Of a stretch of 64,000 bases of DNA, positions 1 through 10,956 are shown in pieces. Below the pieces are notes generated by a model that did not search any database, was not told the DNA's origin, and saw only the letters and a list, made by a program, of their open reading frames with translations. Each line of letters opens with the position of its first letter. Within the stretch, counting starts at the first letter, position 1. The stretch is from Curvularia sp. ZM96 (Eukaryota; Ascomycota; Dothideomycetes; Pleosporales; Pleosporaceae): NCBI GenBank assembly GCA_022457065.1, contig JAJGBQ010000003.1:248001-312000 (forward strand), in the 5' to 3' direction. The translations under genes and the position numbers were made by a program.

Positions 1-279
1 CGGTTGGGCAACTTGCACGGCGGCAGCAAGGACGTTATGAACCACCCTTGGTTCGCCGAGGTGACTTGGGACCGGTTACAAAAGAAGGACATTGACGCTC
101 CCTACGTTCCCCCAGTGCGAGCGGGTGTTGGTGACGCAAGTCAATTCGATAAGTATCCGGAGGAGACGGAAGCATACGGTCAGGCAGGAGATGACCCGTG
201 CGTGCAGAGTCCTCCTTACACTGTAGATCATATTCTGACGTGTCCGAATAGCCACGGACACCTGTTTCCAGACTTCTGA
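1..279 (+). CDS. pkaC: cAMP-dependent protein kinase catalytic subunit, C-terminal end (partial)
   Basis: The reading frame is open from base 1 and encodes the last part of an AGC kinase. It has the end of the kinase fold (GNLHGG, then NHPWF), the C-terminal tail motif FDKYPEE and the terminal FPDF, which is the hydrophobic FxxF of PKA. The 5' part lies outside the window. The unspliced frame is open, but a 54-nt intron at 198-251 is likely: donor GTGCGT, CTGAC branch site at 235-239, acceptor AATAG. Removing it joins GDDP directly to HGHLFPDF, which is closer to the usual PKA tail than the unspliced insert of 18 residues. PKA phosphorylates Ser/Thr substrates when cAMP releases the regulatory subunit; in fungi it controls growth, nutrient sensing and virulence. 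Identity as PKA is firm; which paralogue is not known. Confidence 0.88.
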   Translation, partial: RLGNLHGGSKDVMNHPWFAEVTWDRLQKKDIDAPYVPPVRAGVGDASQFDKYPEETEAYGQAGDDPCVQSPPYTVDHILTCPNSHGHLFPDF

Positions 280-1585
280 GCATACGAAGCCATCAACTCG
301 AAAGACAATACCATTCTGCCCATGCCTCCAGCGAGTGACCTGCGCACGGCAATTCCCGGTCAACGTACCCGTCGAAAGTCCGCCGCCATCGTACCTGATT
401 CAATCCTGTTCTTCATGACGTTCAAAAATCTCGACCTACGCGCAATGCAGCTGTGCAAGTATTAATCTGTTCTGCTCCACCCGTTTGCTTTTCTCTCCTG
501 TTTTTTTCTCTCTCTGTCTCTCATACTATTGCTACTATTCCTATGTTCAACAGTTACTAGGCTCGCTATCATCGTGATATGGTGTTACTTGGATCAAACC
601 AATGACACCTAGCCAGCCACATGCACTGTTTCCTTGTTGCTCTCTAGCATGATCAGGGGGACTATTGGATTACGGCTGCTGCATACTTGGCGCGAACTGA
701 AAACATGGGACTATGAGCAATACAAGGCGGAAGCCGACTACATCAATGATACTACGAGTTCCATTTGGAGTGTGATAGCCTCGGAAAACGACCACCAACA
801 ACCAGAGACAGTCTCGCTCTTGTTCGTGCCTTCATTCCTCGGTAACAGCCCCAGGGTTCCAAAAAAGAGTCTAAAAAAGGAATGAGGCTTATAATAGAGT
901 TCGGGTAGATTCCCAGTGCATCAAGATCGCATTCTTTCTGTGATCAGGTACTGACGTCAGGCTCTCGTTCCATCTAGCGCTAACTCATTCCAGCTACCGT
1001 GTCTTTGTAGTGGACGAATATCACAAAAGTAATCCTGACGGTGTTCGAAAAACCGCAATGCTATGACCTCCGCGGACCTAAACACTGCGTCATGTTCGCA
1101 CATCTCGAATGTCTTGATGACTCGCTCAAGAACGGAGTCATGGTGACGAAGAAGGCGTTAACAACATATTCAAAGTGTTGTCTTTGACTTCTACAAATTG
1201 CCTGTCTTTGAGAGCAACTGCATAGTGTTTATTGGCTAACTGGCTGTAGCTGATTTCTGGCTTTTCTATCTTTATCACTGGGCTCACGTATAGCCACCAG
1301 CCCTCTGTTACTTTCTCAAAAACAACAGCCACAGCCTCCTGCCTACCAAAAACCCAAGACCAAGGAAAATTACTCTGTAATCAAAGTAGCAGTCTATACA
1401 GAGTACTCGGGGTTCAGAGCTTCGGCGGCACTCTGCGCCAAGCTCCTAAACGAGCAGTCCACGTTGCAAACCCAGATACCCGGTACCTATGGCAGAAAAA
1501 CAAAATCAATCTCACCAACGGACATAAGCCTATTGGAGGCTCTAGGAACAATCTCACTGGGGATAACAGACTGTATAGTTCAGAC
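280..1585. other. Intergenic, no gene supported
   Basis: This holds the 3' flank of the kinase gene and the 5' flank of the PAQR gene. A pyrimidine-rich tract lies at about 480-530. Short frames at 634-885 (+) and 1138-1332 (-) show no recognisable domain and no splice context. Confidence 0.5.
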
Positions 1586-2946
1586 ATGTCCAAGTATACC
1601 ACGGTGCCAAGCAAAGGAGTAGTACTCCCCGAGAGGGGTGGTCAGTGCCTCTCAACGCTTCCCTTCAACACTCCGATCAAATCTTCCCACTATATCGCAG
1701 CTTTGCGATCTAGATCTGGAGAAGAAAGCACCGTATCAGACACTCGCAAAGACGCCAAAGAGAATGTGGAAGAGATTATAGAGGGAAAGAACCATGGTTG
1801 TTGGTTCGACGGCGCGAAATGGATACCACAGCAGCAGCAGCCGCTGCTTAGCGAGCAGAGGTATGGAGAGTATCAGGTTCATCAGCCGGCAGACAATGAA
1901 GCGTTGCTCGAATGGAATGACCTTTGTAAGCGCCCCCTTCCTCACAGTCACTTGCAGAGAAACTTTGAAATAACAGTTTACTTTTGCAGTACCTTGGCAG
2001 CAGGATAACGAGTTCATAATTACAAGTTACCGGTATGCTACTCTTCCTTGCCCACTGCGCCCAACGGCATACGACAAGGGACTAACAAAAAGCACCAGAC
2101 GAGCAACTTTTTCTTATCGCAACTCGCTCAAGAGCATATTCCGTATTCATAATGAGACGGTGAACATCTGGTCGCATATTGCGGGCGCAGTGGCCTTCTT
2201 GTGTGCAATAGGCGTGTCGAGATTGTATACGGGTGGATTGCGCGTGGAGATGAAAGATGAGCTGGCGGTCCTGATTTACTTCATCTCCGTCATTGTGTGC
2301 TTTTCCTTTTCATTCATGTAGGTCGTGTTGCTTTCGTTTCTTTTGCGTTATTCCAGCTTACCGAAGAAAAGGAACACGGAACTGACACGAAAGCAGATAC
2401 CACATCTTTTTGGATCACAGTCACGTTACCCGAACCTGGACAAGTCGATTCGACTACCTTGGAATCGTGATACCTCTCTGGGGTACCACCATAGCCAGCG
2501 TGCATTTTGGCTTTCACTGCGAACCTGGCTTGAACAGGGCCCACAGCGTCTTTGCTACCGGCGCAGGACTTGCTTGTGCCATCACTACTCTACACCCTTC
2601 TTTCACAGGTACATCATGTAAGGGGTTTCGAGCAGGAACCTACATCCTACTCGGCCTCTCATCTTTCCTACCCATCGTTCAGGGTGTCCATCTTTTCGGG
2701 TGGCACCAAATGGAACAAAGAATGAGTCTCTCGTATTATATCGCTCTTGGCGTATGCCATGCAACAGGAGCGATCATCTACACATGCAGGATACCTGAAA
2801 GATGGTATCCAAGGCGCTACGATATTGTGGGCAGCAGCCACCAGATCATGCATGTCATGGTTGTTTGTGGTGCGGTGGCATATGGCTTAGGTGTGCTCAA
2901 AGCGAGAGAACACTGGAGAGGGTCTGCGTGCGCAAGCATTCCGTAA
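1586..2946 (+). CDS. PAQR family (adiponectin receptor / hemolysin III-like) seven-TM protein
   Basis: Three exons (1586-1925, 1990-2317, 2397-2946) encode 405 aa. Intron 1 is 64 nt (GTAAGC..TTGCAG). Intron 2 is 79 nt (GTAGGT..AGCAG) with a CTGAC branch site 10 nt before the acceptor. About 110 N-terminal residues are polar and probably cytosolic. The core starts at WQQDNEFI, followed by HNETVNIWSH. Splicing of exons 2 and 3 creates SFIYH, the family's SxxxH (S221, H225). D242 in FDYLGIV and HQIMH (H371, H375) complete the set of presumed zinc-binding and hydrolase residues of PAQR proteins. The family includes yeast Izh proteins and human AdipoR and acts in membrane lipid and zinc homeostasis, with ceramidase activity shown for some members. 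All core motifs are intact. The start is the first ATG of the open frame and may be too far upstream. Confidence 0.9.
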
Positions 2947-4555
2947 ACGGAGGGAGAAGTAGTTACATCTCACTGATAAGGTACGCTCGAAATCCTCTTG
3001 TAAAAATATTTGCGAGTTTCTTATCACGTCGCAGCCACCTCTACTCCAGCAAGGATACATCGAGCCTGGAACATAACTCGGCATCTCCGCGGTTGCCCAA
3101 CAAAATCTGCTCCGATATCGAACGGGCCCACACTCACCAGAGCAGTTTCATTGCCGGAGATGCTTGATTTCAATCCTTCACTAGACTTTTTCGCACTTTT
3201 GTTCACTATCCGCTACTACTGTCCCAACACCACGATAACAGAAAGTCGCTCTTGCATGTCAGCATAAGATTGAATTCAAGTAGCATTAACTCTTACATGT
3301 GCGCCAGGGCGACGAGTCCTGCTTTCTGGCGTCCTGAGAGTCACTCTCAAGGCCGCTTGAGACTTGGCGCGATGAGGGTCAATAGCAAACGAATCACAAT
3401 GACGTTCAACTAAACTTCTGGGCATGTTGGAAATGATGTACGTACTCACCTCGTAAACTCATCTTGGTTTCACCATTATGTGTACAGACTTGTGGCAGAG
3501 CGAAAGTGCTGTCAGGCGAGATAAGGTCAAAATTTGATTGCCGATTGGGCCGCATCTCACGTCACAAGTAAGCGACAGGCTCTGATACAGGGACGGATCT
3601 TCAAAAAATAATCAATTTCGAGCTCGAGAAAAAGTTGCAAAAGTTGTGCAACTCTGAGCCAACAGCTGTTTCGTTGTGCTGGTGGCTGAATCAGCCTGTG
3701 GTGCTTATCTTGACAGATCTTCATTTCCGTGCAGCAGATAACCCCGACATCTACACTTCACACCAACCATTTCGTGCCAGTTTCAACTAAAAAGCAAGAC
3801 TCATGCCAAAAGCAGTGACTTGATTGGTATTAGAAGGTACTGTGTCGTGTGAGCGAGACTAGAACTCTTAGCCACTCCACAGCTCACAAATTCCGACATC
3901 GCTCGGAAGAACAGACAAAGAAAAATAATAATCTGGGAATTAATTGCAGAAGGAAAGCGCTCTGCCAAAGACTGAGCACCGCGGAAAAGCAGTACTTGAT
4001 ATTATCTCTACAAGTTCTGATAAGGACCCATGTCGAGCTCGAGCCTAGTCGGTACCGCCAAGAGATAAGGTCAACGCCTTTGCCGTCCCCCACCATCCCA
4101 CGTCCATGATCAGCCGCAGCAGAACGGGTCTCTTCGCGTAGCAATCCTCTCTTCTTGAGATTTTTGGTCGGAGTACGATGAAATACAAGTCGCTGAAAGG
4201 CTGTGTGGATTCCAAATCAAGGTCGAAGCGCTGATCAGCGACATCTTTCACATCCTCGCTACGCGTTCTAGCGCACAATACTCGGAGCCTTTGGACTTAC
4301 AGTGGCTGTCTATTGACGATGCTGATAACGAAGACCCACTAGCGTCACCATATCTAGGTATCGGAGAAGCCTGATCTCTGATCTGGGGGACCATCATTGC
4401 GCCACGGGCTTGGGAAGGTTGGGGTAGATGCGTCACTGACAATCACCGCGGAATTGTCACTTTTGATATTTCTGGTCGTCTATCTATATAACGCTGGACT
4501 GTCAATTGGGGTCATCCTCTATCGGCAAGTGTCAGCATCGACTCGGGTCCTCACC
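2947..4555. promoter_or_regulatory. Upstream region of the nitrate transporter with clustered GATA motifs
   Basis: No gene is supported in this 1.6-kb stretch. It contains several GATAA-type cores on both strands: GATAAG at 2975, 3520, 4019 and 4064, CTTATC at 3704, GATAAC at 3737 and 4324, and TTATC at 4002. GATA factors of the AreA/NIT2 type activate nitrogen-use genes through such sites, so a cluster before a nitrate transporter makes sense. That these sites are functional is inference; single GATA cores are common by chance. Confidence 0.5.
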
Positions 4556-6298
4556 ATGCCTTTTGCTATCAACCTCCTCTGGTCTGCACCAGAGATTAAC
4601 CCTTACAACCAGAAGGCTCGGTCGATCCCTGTATTCAACCCCGTTAACAAATATGGGCGGGTGTTCTTTTTCTCTTACCTCGGTTTCTTCATTGCATTCT
4701 GGTCATGGTAAGTACTTTCTCCACAAGTGGACCACTTCGCCCCACAGCATACTTACGATAATCAGGTACGCGTTTCCGCCTCTGGTATGGGTGCCCTGAT
4801 ACCTCCATCCCACAAATCATGTTGCTGACCAAAACCTGTACAGCTGAGTAAGAGCATCAAGGCGGATATGCATCTTTCTCAAGATCAGATTGCGAACTCA
4901 AACATTGTGGCGCTCTGTGCCACACTATTGGTCCGCTTTATCGCTGGACCCATGTGCGATCACATTGGGCCTCGCAAGACTTTCGCCTTGCTTCTGTTTG
5001 CTGGCGCGGTCCCTACGGCGCTTGCTGGTACAGCCACCAATGCCACAGGCCTGTATTTTATCCGATTCTTCGTCGGTATTCTTGGCGGTACTTTTGTCCC
5101 ATGCCAGGTCTGGAGTACTGGCTTCTTCGACAAGAATGTTGTCGGAACTGCCAACGCCTTGGTCGGTGGTTGGGGCAACTCGGGTGGTGGCATCACATAG
5201 TACGTCTATCTTATCTTTTCCAAGGTAACCTGTACTAACCTTTTCAGTTTTGTCATGCCAGCCATCTATGATTCCCTTAAGAACGACCAAGGCCTGTCCT
5301 CGCATGTCGCCTGGCGCGTCTCCTTTATCGTTCCCTTCATCTTGATCACCGCTTGTGCGCTTGGTCTTTTGCTCTTGACCGACGACACTCCGACCGGAAA
5401 GTGGTCTGAACGCGGTGTGACAGTTGTGTCCAGCAGTCAACAACAGGTTCAGCCATCCATTGTACCTACATCTGGCGCTCTGAACGATAAGCCCACGGCC
5501 GCTAGTTCTATCTCTTCCAATGACGAGAAGAAACGCCCAGAATCCCCCACAGATGTTGAGTCTGGTCGTGGCGATCTCCAGATCATTGACGAAGTCCAAC
5601 ATGAAGTCGTTGTCAAGCCAAGTTTCAAGGAAGTGATGAAAGTCATCTTCTCTCTTCAAACCGCCTCGCTTTGCGCAGGCTACTTTTGCTCCTTTGGCGG
5701 TGAGCTAGCCATCAACTCCATCCTTGGCGCCTACTACCTCAAGAACTTCCCCTACCTTGGCCAGACACAATCCGGGCGGTGGGCTGCTATGTTCGGTCTT
5801 TTGAACATTGTGACGCGCCCTCTGGGTGGCGTGGCAGGCGATTACGTCTACAAAATCAGCGGCCACAGCTTGTGGGCTAAGAAGTTTCTGATTCATTTTG
5901 TGGGTATCATGTCCGGCATACTTTGCATTGTGATTGGAAAGGTCGACCCCAAGAACCTGGATGAGATGATTGGTCTCATTGCTGTCATGGCCATTTTCCT
6001 GGAGGCTGGCAATGGTGCCAACTTTGCTTTGGTACCGCATGTCCACCCTCATGCTAATGGTAAGTTTTGTCTACTGAACTATATTTTGTAACAGCGACTA
6101 ACAACATCTAAAGGTGTCCTGTCAGGCATTGTTGGTGCAACTGGTAACTTTGGTGGTGTCATCTTCGCCATCATTTTCCGCTACCACAAGACGGACTATG
6201 CCAAAGTCTTCTGGATCAGCGGCATAATGATCATCGCCCTGAACTGCATCTTCTTATGGGTCAGACCTATTCCTAAGAGCCAAATTGGTGGTCGATGA
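4556..6298 (+). CDS. nrtA: High-affinity nitrate transporter (NNP family, MFS)
   Basis: Five exons (4556-4707, 4766-4784, 4844-5199, 5248-6059, 6114-6298) encode 507 aa, the usual length of CrnA/NrtA. Exon 2 has only 19 nt (YAFPPL). All four introns have GT..AG borders and the summed length is in frame. The protein moves nitrate (or nitrite) with protons across the plasma membrane. Evidence: GRVFFFS in TM1, GTFVPCQVW, the first NNP signature [11 protein letters not shown] at residues 165-175, the second nitrate signature GATGNFGG at 454-461 followed by FAIIFRY, and [11 protein letters not shown]. The central cytosolic loop (about residues 235-300) is long, Ser/Glu-rich and variable, as in fungal NNP members. 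The ATG at 4556 gives the family's short N-terminus. No nitrate or nitrite reductase gene is next to it here, unlike the crnA-niiA-niaD cluster of Aspergillus. Confidence 0.95.
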
Positions 6299-6900
6299 TG
6301 CTGTCCTGAGCTTTTATTTTTTCGGTTGTTATTAAGCGTTACGATAGATGAGATACCTTTGCGTTGCACGTATACAAATGTTCTTCTTTACTCATTCAAT
6401 TCTTGTTACCCCTAGAGATTTTAGTTCCTAGCTCCAACCTCGCACTGAAAACCTATCTCCATCACATGCCATACAATGTTAGCACATTCATCAATCAGCC
6501 TGATATGCGCAGAGCTGGACAGGAAAGGACACTAGGCGAAATGCATACTAGCGTGAAAATTGCACTTTGCACTCAGCCACCCCTGCCGCTGACTTTTGCA
6601 CTTTGCCCCGGTTTACTCTGCCCATTGTGCAACTATATACTTAACTCCAGCATCGCACATATTAGTGTCTTCAAGCACCAGCGTCTTCATTTTTGCATTT
6701 CCTACTCGCTACTCCTCACCTTGTTTGCATTTAGCGGTCTAGTCTGGACACGTTCCATTCTTCCCCGCCTTTTGTTTTCTGATAAAGCCTCTTTTCTGAT
6801 CGACTTTACTCTATGTGCAAGAATTGAAGTCGCGCAGTTGCGCTTGTTAATACTTGCACTCACGGACAGCCCCGATCTTACATATATGTGACTTTCCGCC
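6299..6900. other. Intergenic / promoter of the Clr5-ankyrin gene
   Basis: The nitrate-transporter 3' flank and the next gene's promoter. A TATA-like run lies near 6632. The open frame at 6364-6891 has no homology I can recognise and is probably chance. Confidence 0.45.
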
Positions 6901-9539
6901 ATGACGAAAGATTGGGATCTCGTCCAGGATGAGATCAAAGAGCTCTCTTTTTCGCAGAAGAAAACGCTCGAAGAGGTCAAGGACATGATGGAGAAGAAGT
7001 ATAGATTTCGCGCTTCGTAAGTAGTCGTATGAAGTGATGAGTGTTGTGCGAGCGCCTTACTGATTCCAAGTGTATAGAACGCGAGCGTACCGTATGAAGT
7101 TGAAAGAGTGGGGCCTGATGAGACATCGTCGGCACGGTAGTGCTGGGAGTAGGCGGGAGAAGAGACAGAGGAGTAAGAGTCTTATGATAGTGAATGGCCA
7201 TGGGCTTGAGGACGAATTGACCGAGATGGCACAGGTTGAAGAGGCAAATGATTCGCCAAAAGACCGTATAGCAGAGACTGAAGAATGGCAGATCGATGCT
7301 GCTTTGCCAAGTCTGCGAACTGGGGAATTGGGTGACATTGTGGAGTTGGCCATTGTAGGACCTCAAGAGTAAGACCCATTGAAATTGTTATTTACGAAGT
7401 TGAGTTCATGCTTACTCACGTTATCGCAGCCTCCAGACATCGCCCCAAATGTGGACTACGGATTCTACGCAGCCATCAAATATCGTGATGGACATGGTTG
7501 AGGCAGTTCTGGACAGCGACCTCGAGCGACTTCAAAGATTGGTCATCAACAATGTCGACCACATCAACGACCCCATTGGCTCACTCTTGTTTGAACCCGG
7601 TGGTGCCCTCTTCGGCCATCCTGCACTCAGCACAATGGTCATTTTGCAGCACTCTGAGCAGACTCTCTTCGATATTGCCTGTGGAATGCCTTGCGGGCCA
7701 ATCATTTGGCTCTTACTCGCATACGGAGCAAAAGGCTCTAAGCACCCGCTCGGGTCAGACTTGGCTTTGCACAATGCCATTAAGAATGGACGGGTTCAAA
7801 CTGTCCAAGCGCTACTTCAACCAGGCCGCTCAGATGTCAACGGTCTTCCTGATTCCAAGTGGACGCCACTACGACAAGCTGTATTCTGGATGCATCCAGA
7901 AGTCGTTCGCATCCTTCTGACTCGAGGAGCAAATGTTGAGGAAGTGGACCCCCCGTTTGCTCAGCCGTGCGTGAATTCTCCTTTACAGCTATGTCTTGCA
8001 CGTAGAATAAACAAATACGCCGATCCATCGTACCTGGCGCGCTGCCACAACATCCTTAAGCAATTACTCAACGCGGGAGCGAACATTCATAGTACAGCTG
8101 AAGATCCCACGTTGCACTCGGCACTTGACGCGTTCCTACAGCCATGGAGGACTCGTCCTTATTGGGCTTTCAATATCTCACAAGAGGAGCTTGAGTGCTT
8201 CGCTATGCTCGTAAGCAAAGGCGCAGATCTCCGACTGCCCTTTCAGGGAGTTCCTTGTCGGTCACCTTCGAGGGATACTTTCCTACACCAGGCGCTTTGG
8301 CATTCGACACCAACACTCGCGAGATCGATCATTGACAACTTTGTCCCATCACCCGGCGACAATGGCGTGGCTATCCTCTATGAAATTCTCGGTAGTTGCC
8401 CGGACGCAAAACGACACGCCACTGATACACTGCGGGATATCCAAGTATTGCTTGAGAAGGGTGTAAGTCCAAACCGCACGCAAAACGATCTGATCAGTCC
8501 GTTGCGCAAGTGTATCACGGATTGCCCCGCTGTCGATCTTCTTGCACGTGTACAGGTTCTTCTAGACGGTGGTGCAGACCCAGAGGCACAAGATCCCGAT
8601 GGCGTCCAGCCATATATCCTAGCGGCCGAAACCTTCGATGAGCCGTTGCTATCGGACGTCATGTGTGCTCTGGTTACCAAGATTTCTGGAACACATTTTC
8701 GAGCCTTTGAAAGTGCTTCGTGCCAGGGGCCTAGGGAATTTTTTCCTATTTCATCAACGCAGACGTACGAGCATGTCCTCGCTTGCTGTCAGCCGACGGG
8801 TGATCTTGCGCTCTTTCTGCGAGACAGGGTTCCGGAGCACGTTCGACCTGCCGTACAGAAAGCATATTATACCATTGTCAGCAAACTCTTCGTCGAGACA
8901 ATGGCTCGGCGAGCAAAAACACGATTGCTAGATGACAAGGAGAGGGGCGAAATCTTCCACGTTACTTCCATGCTTGAGTGCACAGGTGTCTCGCCGGAAC
9001 CGTTTGCCCCTGATTTTGCCATCGCATTGCTGCATATACGGCCTTCATCATCAAGCACAGCACTCGAGACAGCCTCCGGGTCTAACACGGCGGACAGCAA
9101 CTCCCTTGTCTCTATTGACGAAAGCTCTCCAGCCTCAAGCGTTACAGTCGCCGCTACGCGATCAACTCGCACACCGTTCCAATTCAATCCCAACAGCAGC
9201 GCTACACCACCAGTTGCTCACTGTCCTTCTTCTTCTTCTTCTCAATCTTCCCCCTCCCATGCGGCCGATGATTTCTTCATCCCATCCACCACCCAAATCC
9301 GCTGGCCCGACCCCTGCGCAAAACCCCGCCCAAATGATTTGCATAAAACCCTCGACGCCGTGCTAGACTCCACCTGCGGAATCTGCAATGACGGCAAAAT
9401 GCTGACAAAGCGAGAGGTCGAACGGCACAAGACCGAACACGCACATTCTGCAGACTGTACCGATGCACATTGCGCGAGACGCTTTTGTGTTGCGAGAAGG
9501 GAATCGAGGGGGACAGGGCAGCTACTTACAGAGGCATGA
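6901..9539 (+). CDS. Clr5-domain protein with ankyrin-like repeats and C-terminal C2H2-like finger
   Basis: Three exons (6901-7016, 7078-7368, 7430-9539) encode 838 aa. The first intron splits the Clr5 domain, and joining restores FRASTRAY before KLKEWG, which fits the family pattern (Trp near the start, YK..L..WG at the end) at residues 1-52. Clr5 domains occur at the N-terminus of fungal proteins and are DNA-binding-like. Exon 3 has degenerate ankyrin repeats (for example TPLRQAVFWMHPEVVRILL then GANVEEVD, and VQVLLDGGADPEAQDPDG). A Ser/Thr/Pro-rich linker follows at about 665-760. Near the end CGIC and then ERHKTEH give C-x2-C-x13-H-x3-H, a C2H2-like zinc site followed by more Cys/His. This suggests a nuclear regulator, but no target is known. 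Confidence 0.85.
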
Positions 9540-10956
9540 AGAAGAAATTAGAATGGCAATTCCTCCCGGTGAGGTCTAGAAGTTCTACGTATCGTCCACT
9601 TTCCCTTTTGTCTGGTTGTCCGTTCCTTCTGCTGTTAGCCCACCTAGGCTACCACAGAACCCAGAGCGGCTACGTTGCGTACATTCATGTTTCAGGGATA
9701 TGGAGAGCATGTGGTCGCGAGTTCATATCAAGTAGTATTATGATGCCGTCCATGGCTACAAGAAATTGCGCTGGTCCAAATACAATACCAACTATAGTGC
9801 CCTTCTCAAAGCATCAGATGAGTGGCGGTGTTACACAGTGTGGTCAAATACGACCACTCCCTTAGACTTCTAACTACTCCAGTTAGACTCCACATCATTC
9901 CGAAGACAAACCAAATACTCAACCCTCTTGACTCTCGCTCCTTCAACCCTCCGCTCCGTGACAAAGCTTTGGCCTCTTTCGCAGTTTTACCGTAAAAAAT
10001 GCATGAAGAGTAGCGCTGACGTACGTGAGGTGGATAAACAAGACAAGAGCAGTGGCGGAACCTATGCTACACCCATATTCGCGCATACCAACATCGCAAC
10101 CACTCAGGCCCTCTTGAGTAATGTATATCAAAGTATGGCGTTCAGAATGCCTTTCTACCTCATTCCCTCTCTCATCATGTTTGACTCAAAAGAAAAAAAA
10201 GCATGAGACTCAAAACCATGTATTTCCTCCGTCGTTACTTTGACTAGATTATACCGAAGTACTGTCAATTGTTCGATATCACTACTTATGCTACCAGTCC
10301 TGGTCATTTACGTACATGCGAACTACGTAGCATCGCCTGTGTTTTTTTGGTTTCAGCGGTTCACATGCAACATGCATAGTCACTGAAAGAAAAGTAGTAG
10401 TGGTAATACTCAACCCTGAGAGTGAGATCGATAGGAATAACAACTTGAAAAGAACCGTCAAATATCTCTCTTCCTATTTGCTCTTACTCTGTGCTCATTC
10501 TGCAAAGTCGAAATTGTAAAAGAAGGTACGATACTGAAAAAAAATCGGTCTAGTGGCAGTCAAGTTGGCCGAGTCGGGCTGCGAACGCTGGGATTGCTGC
10601 GCTGTGTAAGGGAAAAACTCACAGCACAGAGGTCAGCTACTGGCCTGATCAAGCCTACTGATTAACGAAGATCACGGGGATAATCTCAGGCATAGTAGTC
10701 AGTAATCGAAACAAGATAGGCTCATTATATTGTTGCATTACACATCCATTTTCGAAACACACAAAGAGCATGTATCAAGGGAACGGTGTATGCTCGATGA
10801 ATATGCAAACCCGCGCCTACGGATGCTATGCAAGAAACGCTTGATGCGTCAGGTCCCCATCTCACCTCCTTCCTCTCGTCAATATCATCTTCTTTTCGTC
10901 AATCATGTTTAGTCTAATTTCTAAAGTGCAATTGATGCATCATCACTCCCAAACCC
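9540..10956. other. Convergent intergenic region
   Basis: This lies between the ends of two convergent genes. Short frames at 9928-10206 and 10730-10912 have no recognisable features. I see no RNA gene or repeat. Confidence 0.5.

Noticed and set aside
2314..2621. Open frames around PAQR intron 2 read as separate proteins
   Set aside because: They cross the intron in the wrong phase. The spliced reading restores SxxxH and the FDYLGIV context.
4925..5659. 244-aa minus-strand open frame over the nitrate transporter
   Set aside because: It lies wholly antisense to conserved coding exons and spans an intron; its composition follows the codon pattern of the opposite strand. A shadow frame.
6364..6891. 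175-aa plus-strand frame before the Clr5 gene
   Set aside because: Begins without a true ATG, is rich in Leu/Ser/Cys from a CT-rich promoter, and has no recognisable family.
10551..10640. tRNA-like piece (GTCAAGTTGGCCGAGTCGG)
   Set aside because: Resembles an A box of Leu/Ser tRNA, but no acceptor stem pairing, anticodon arm or B box follows.
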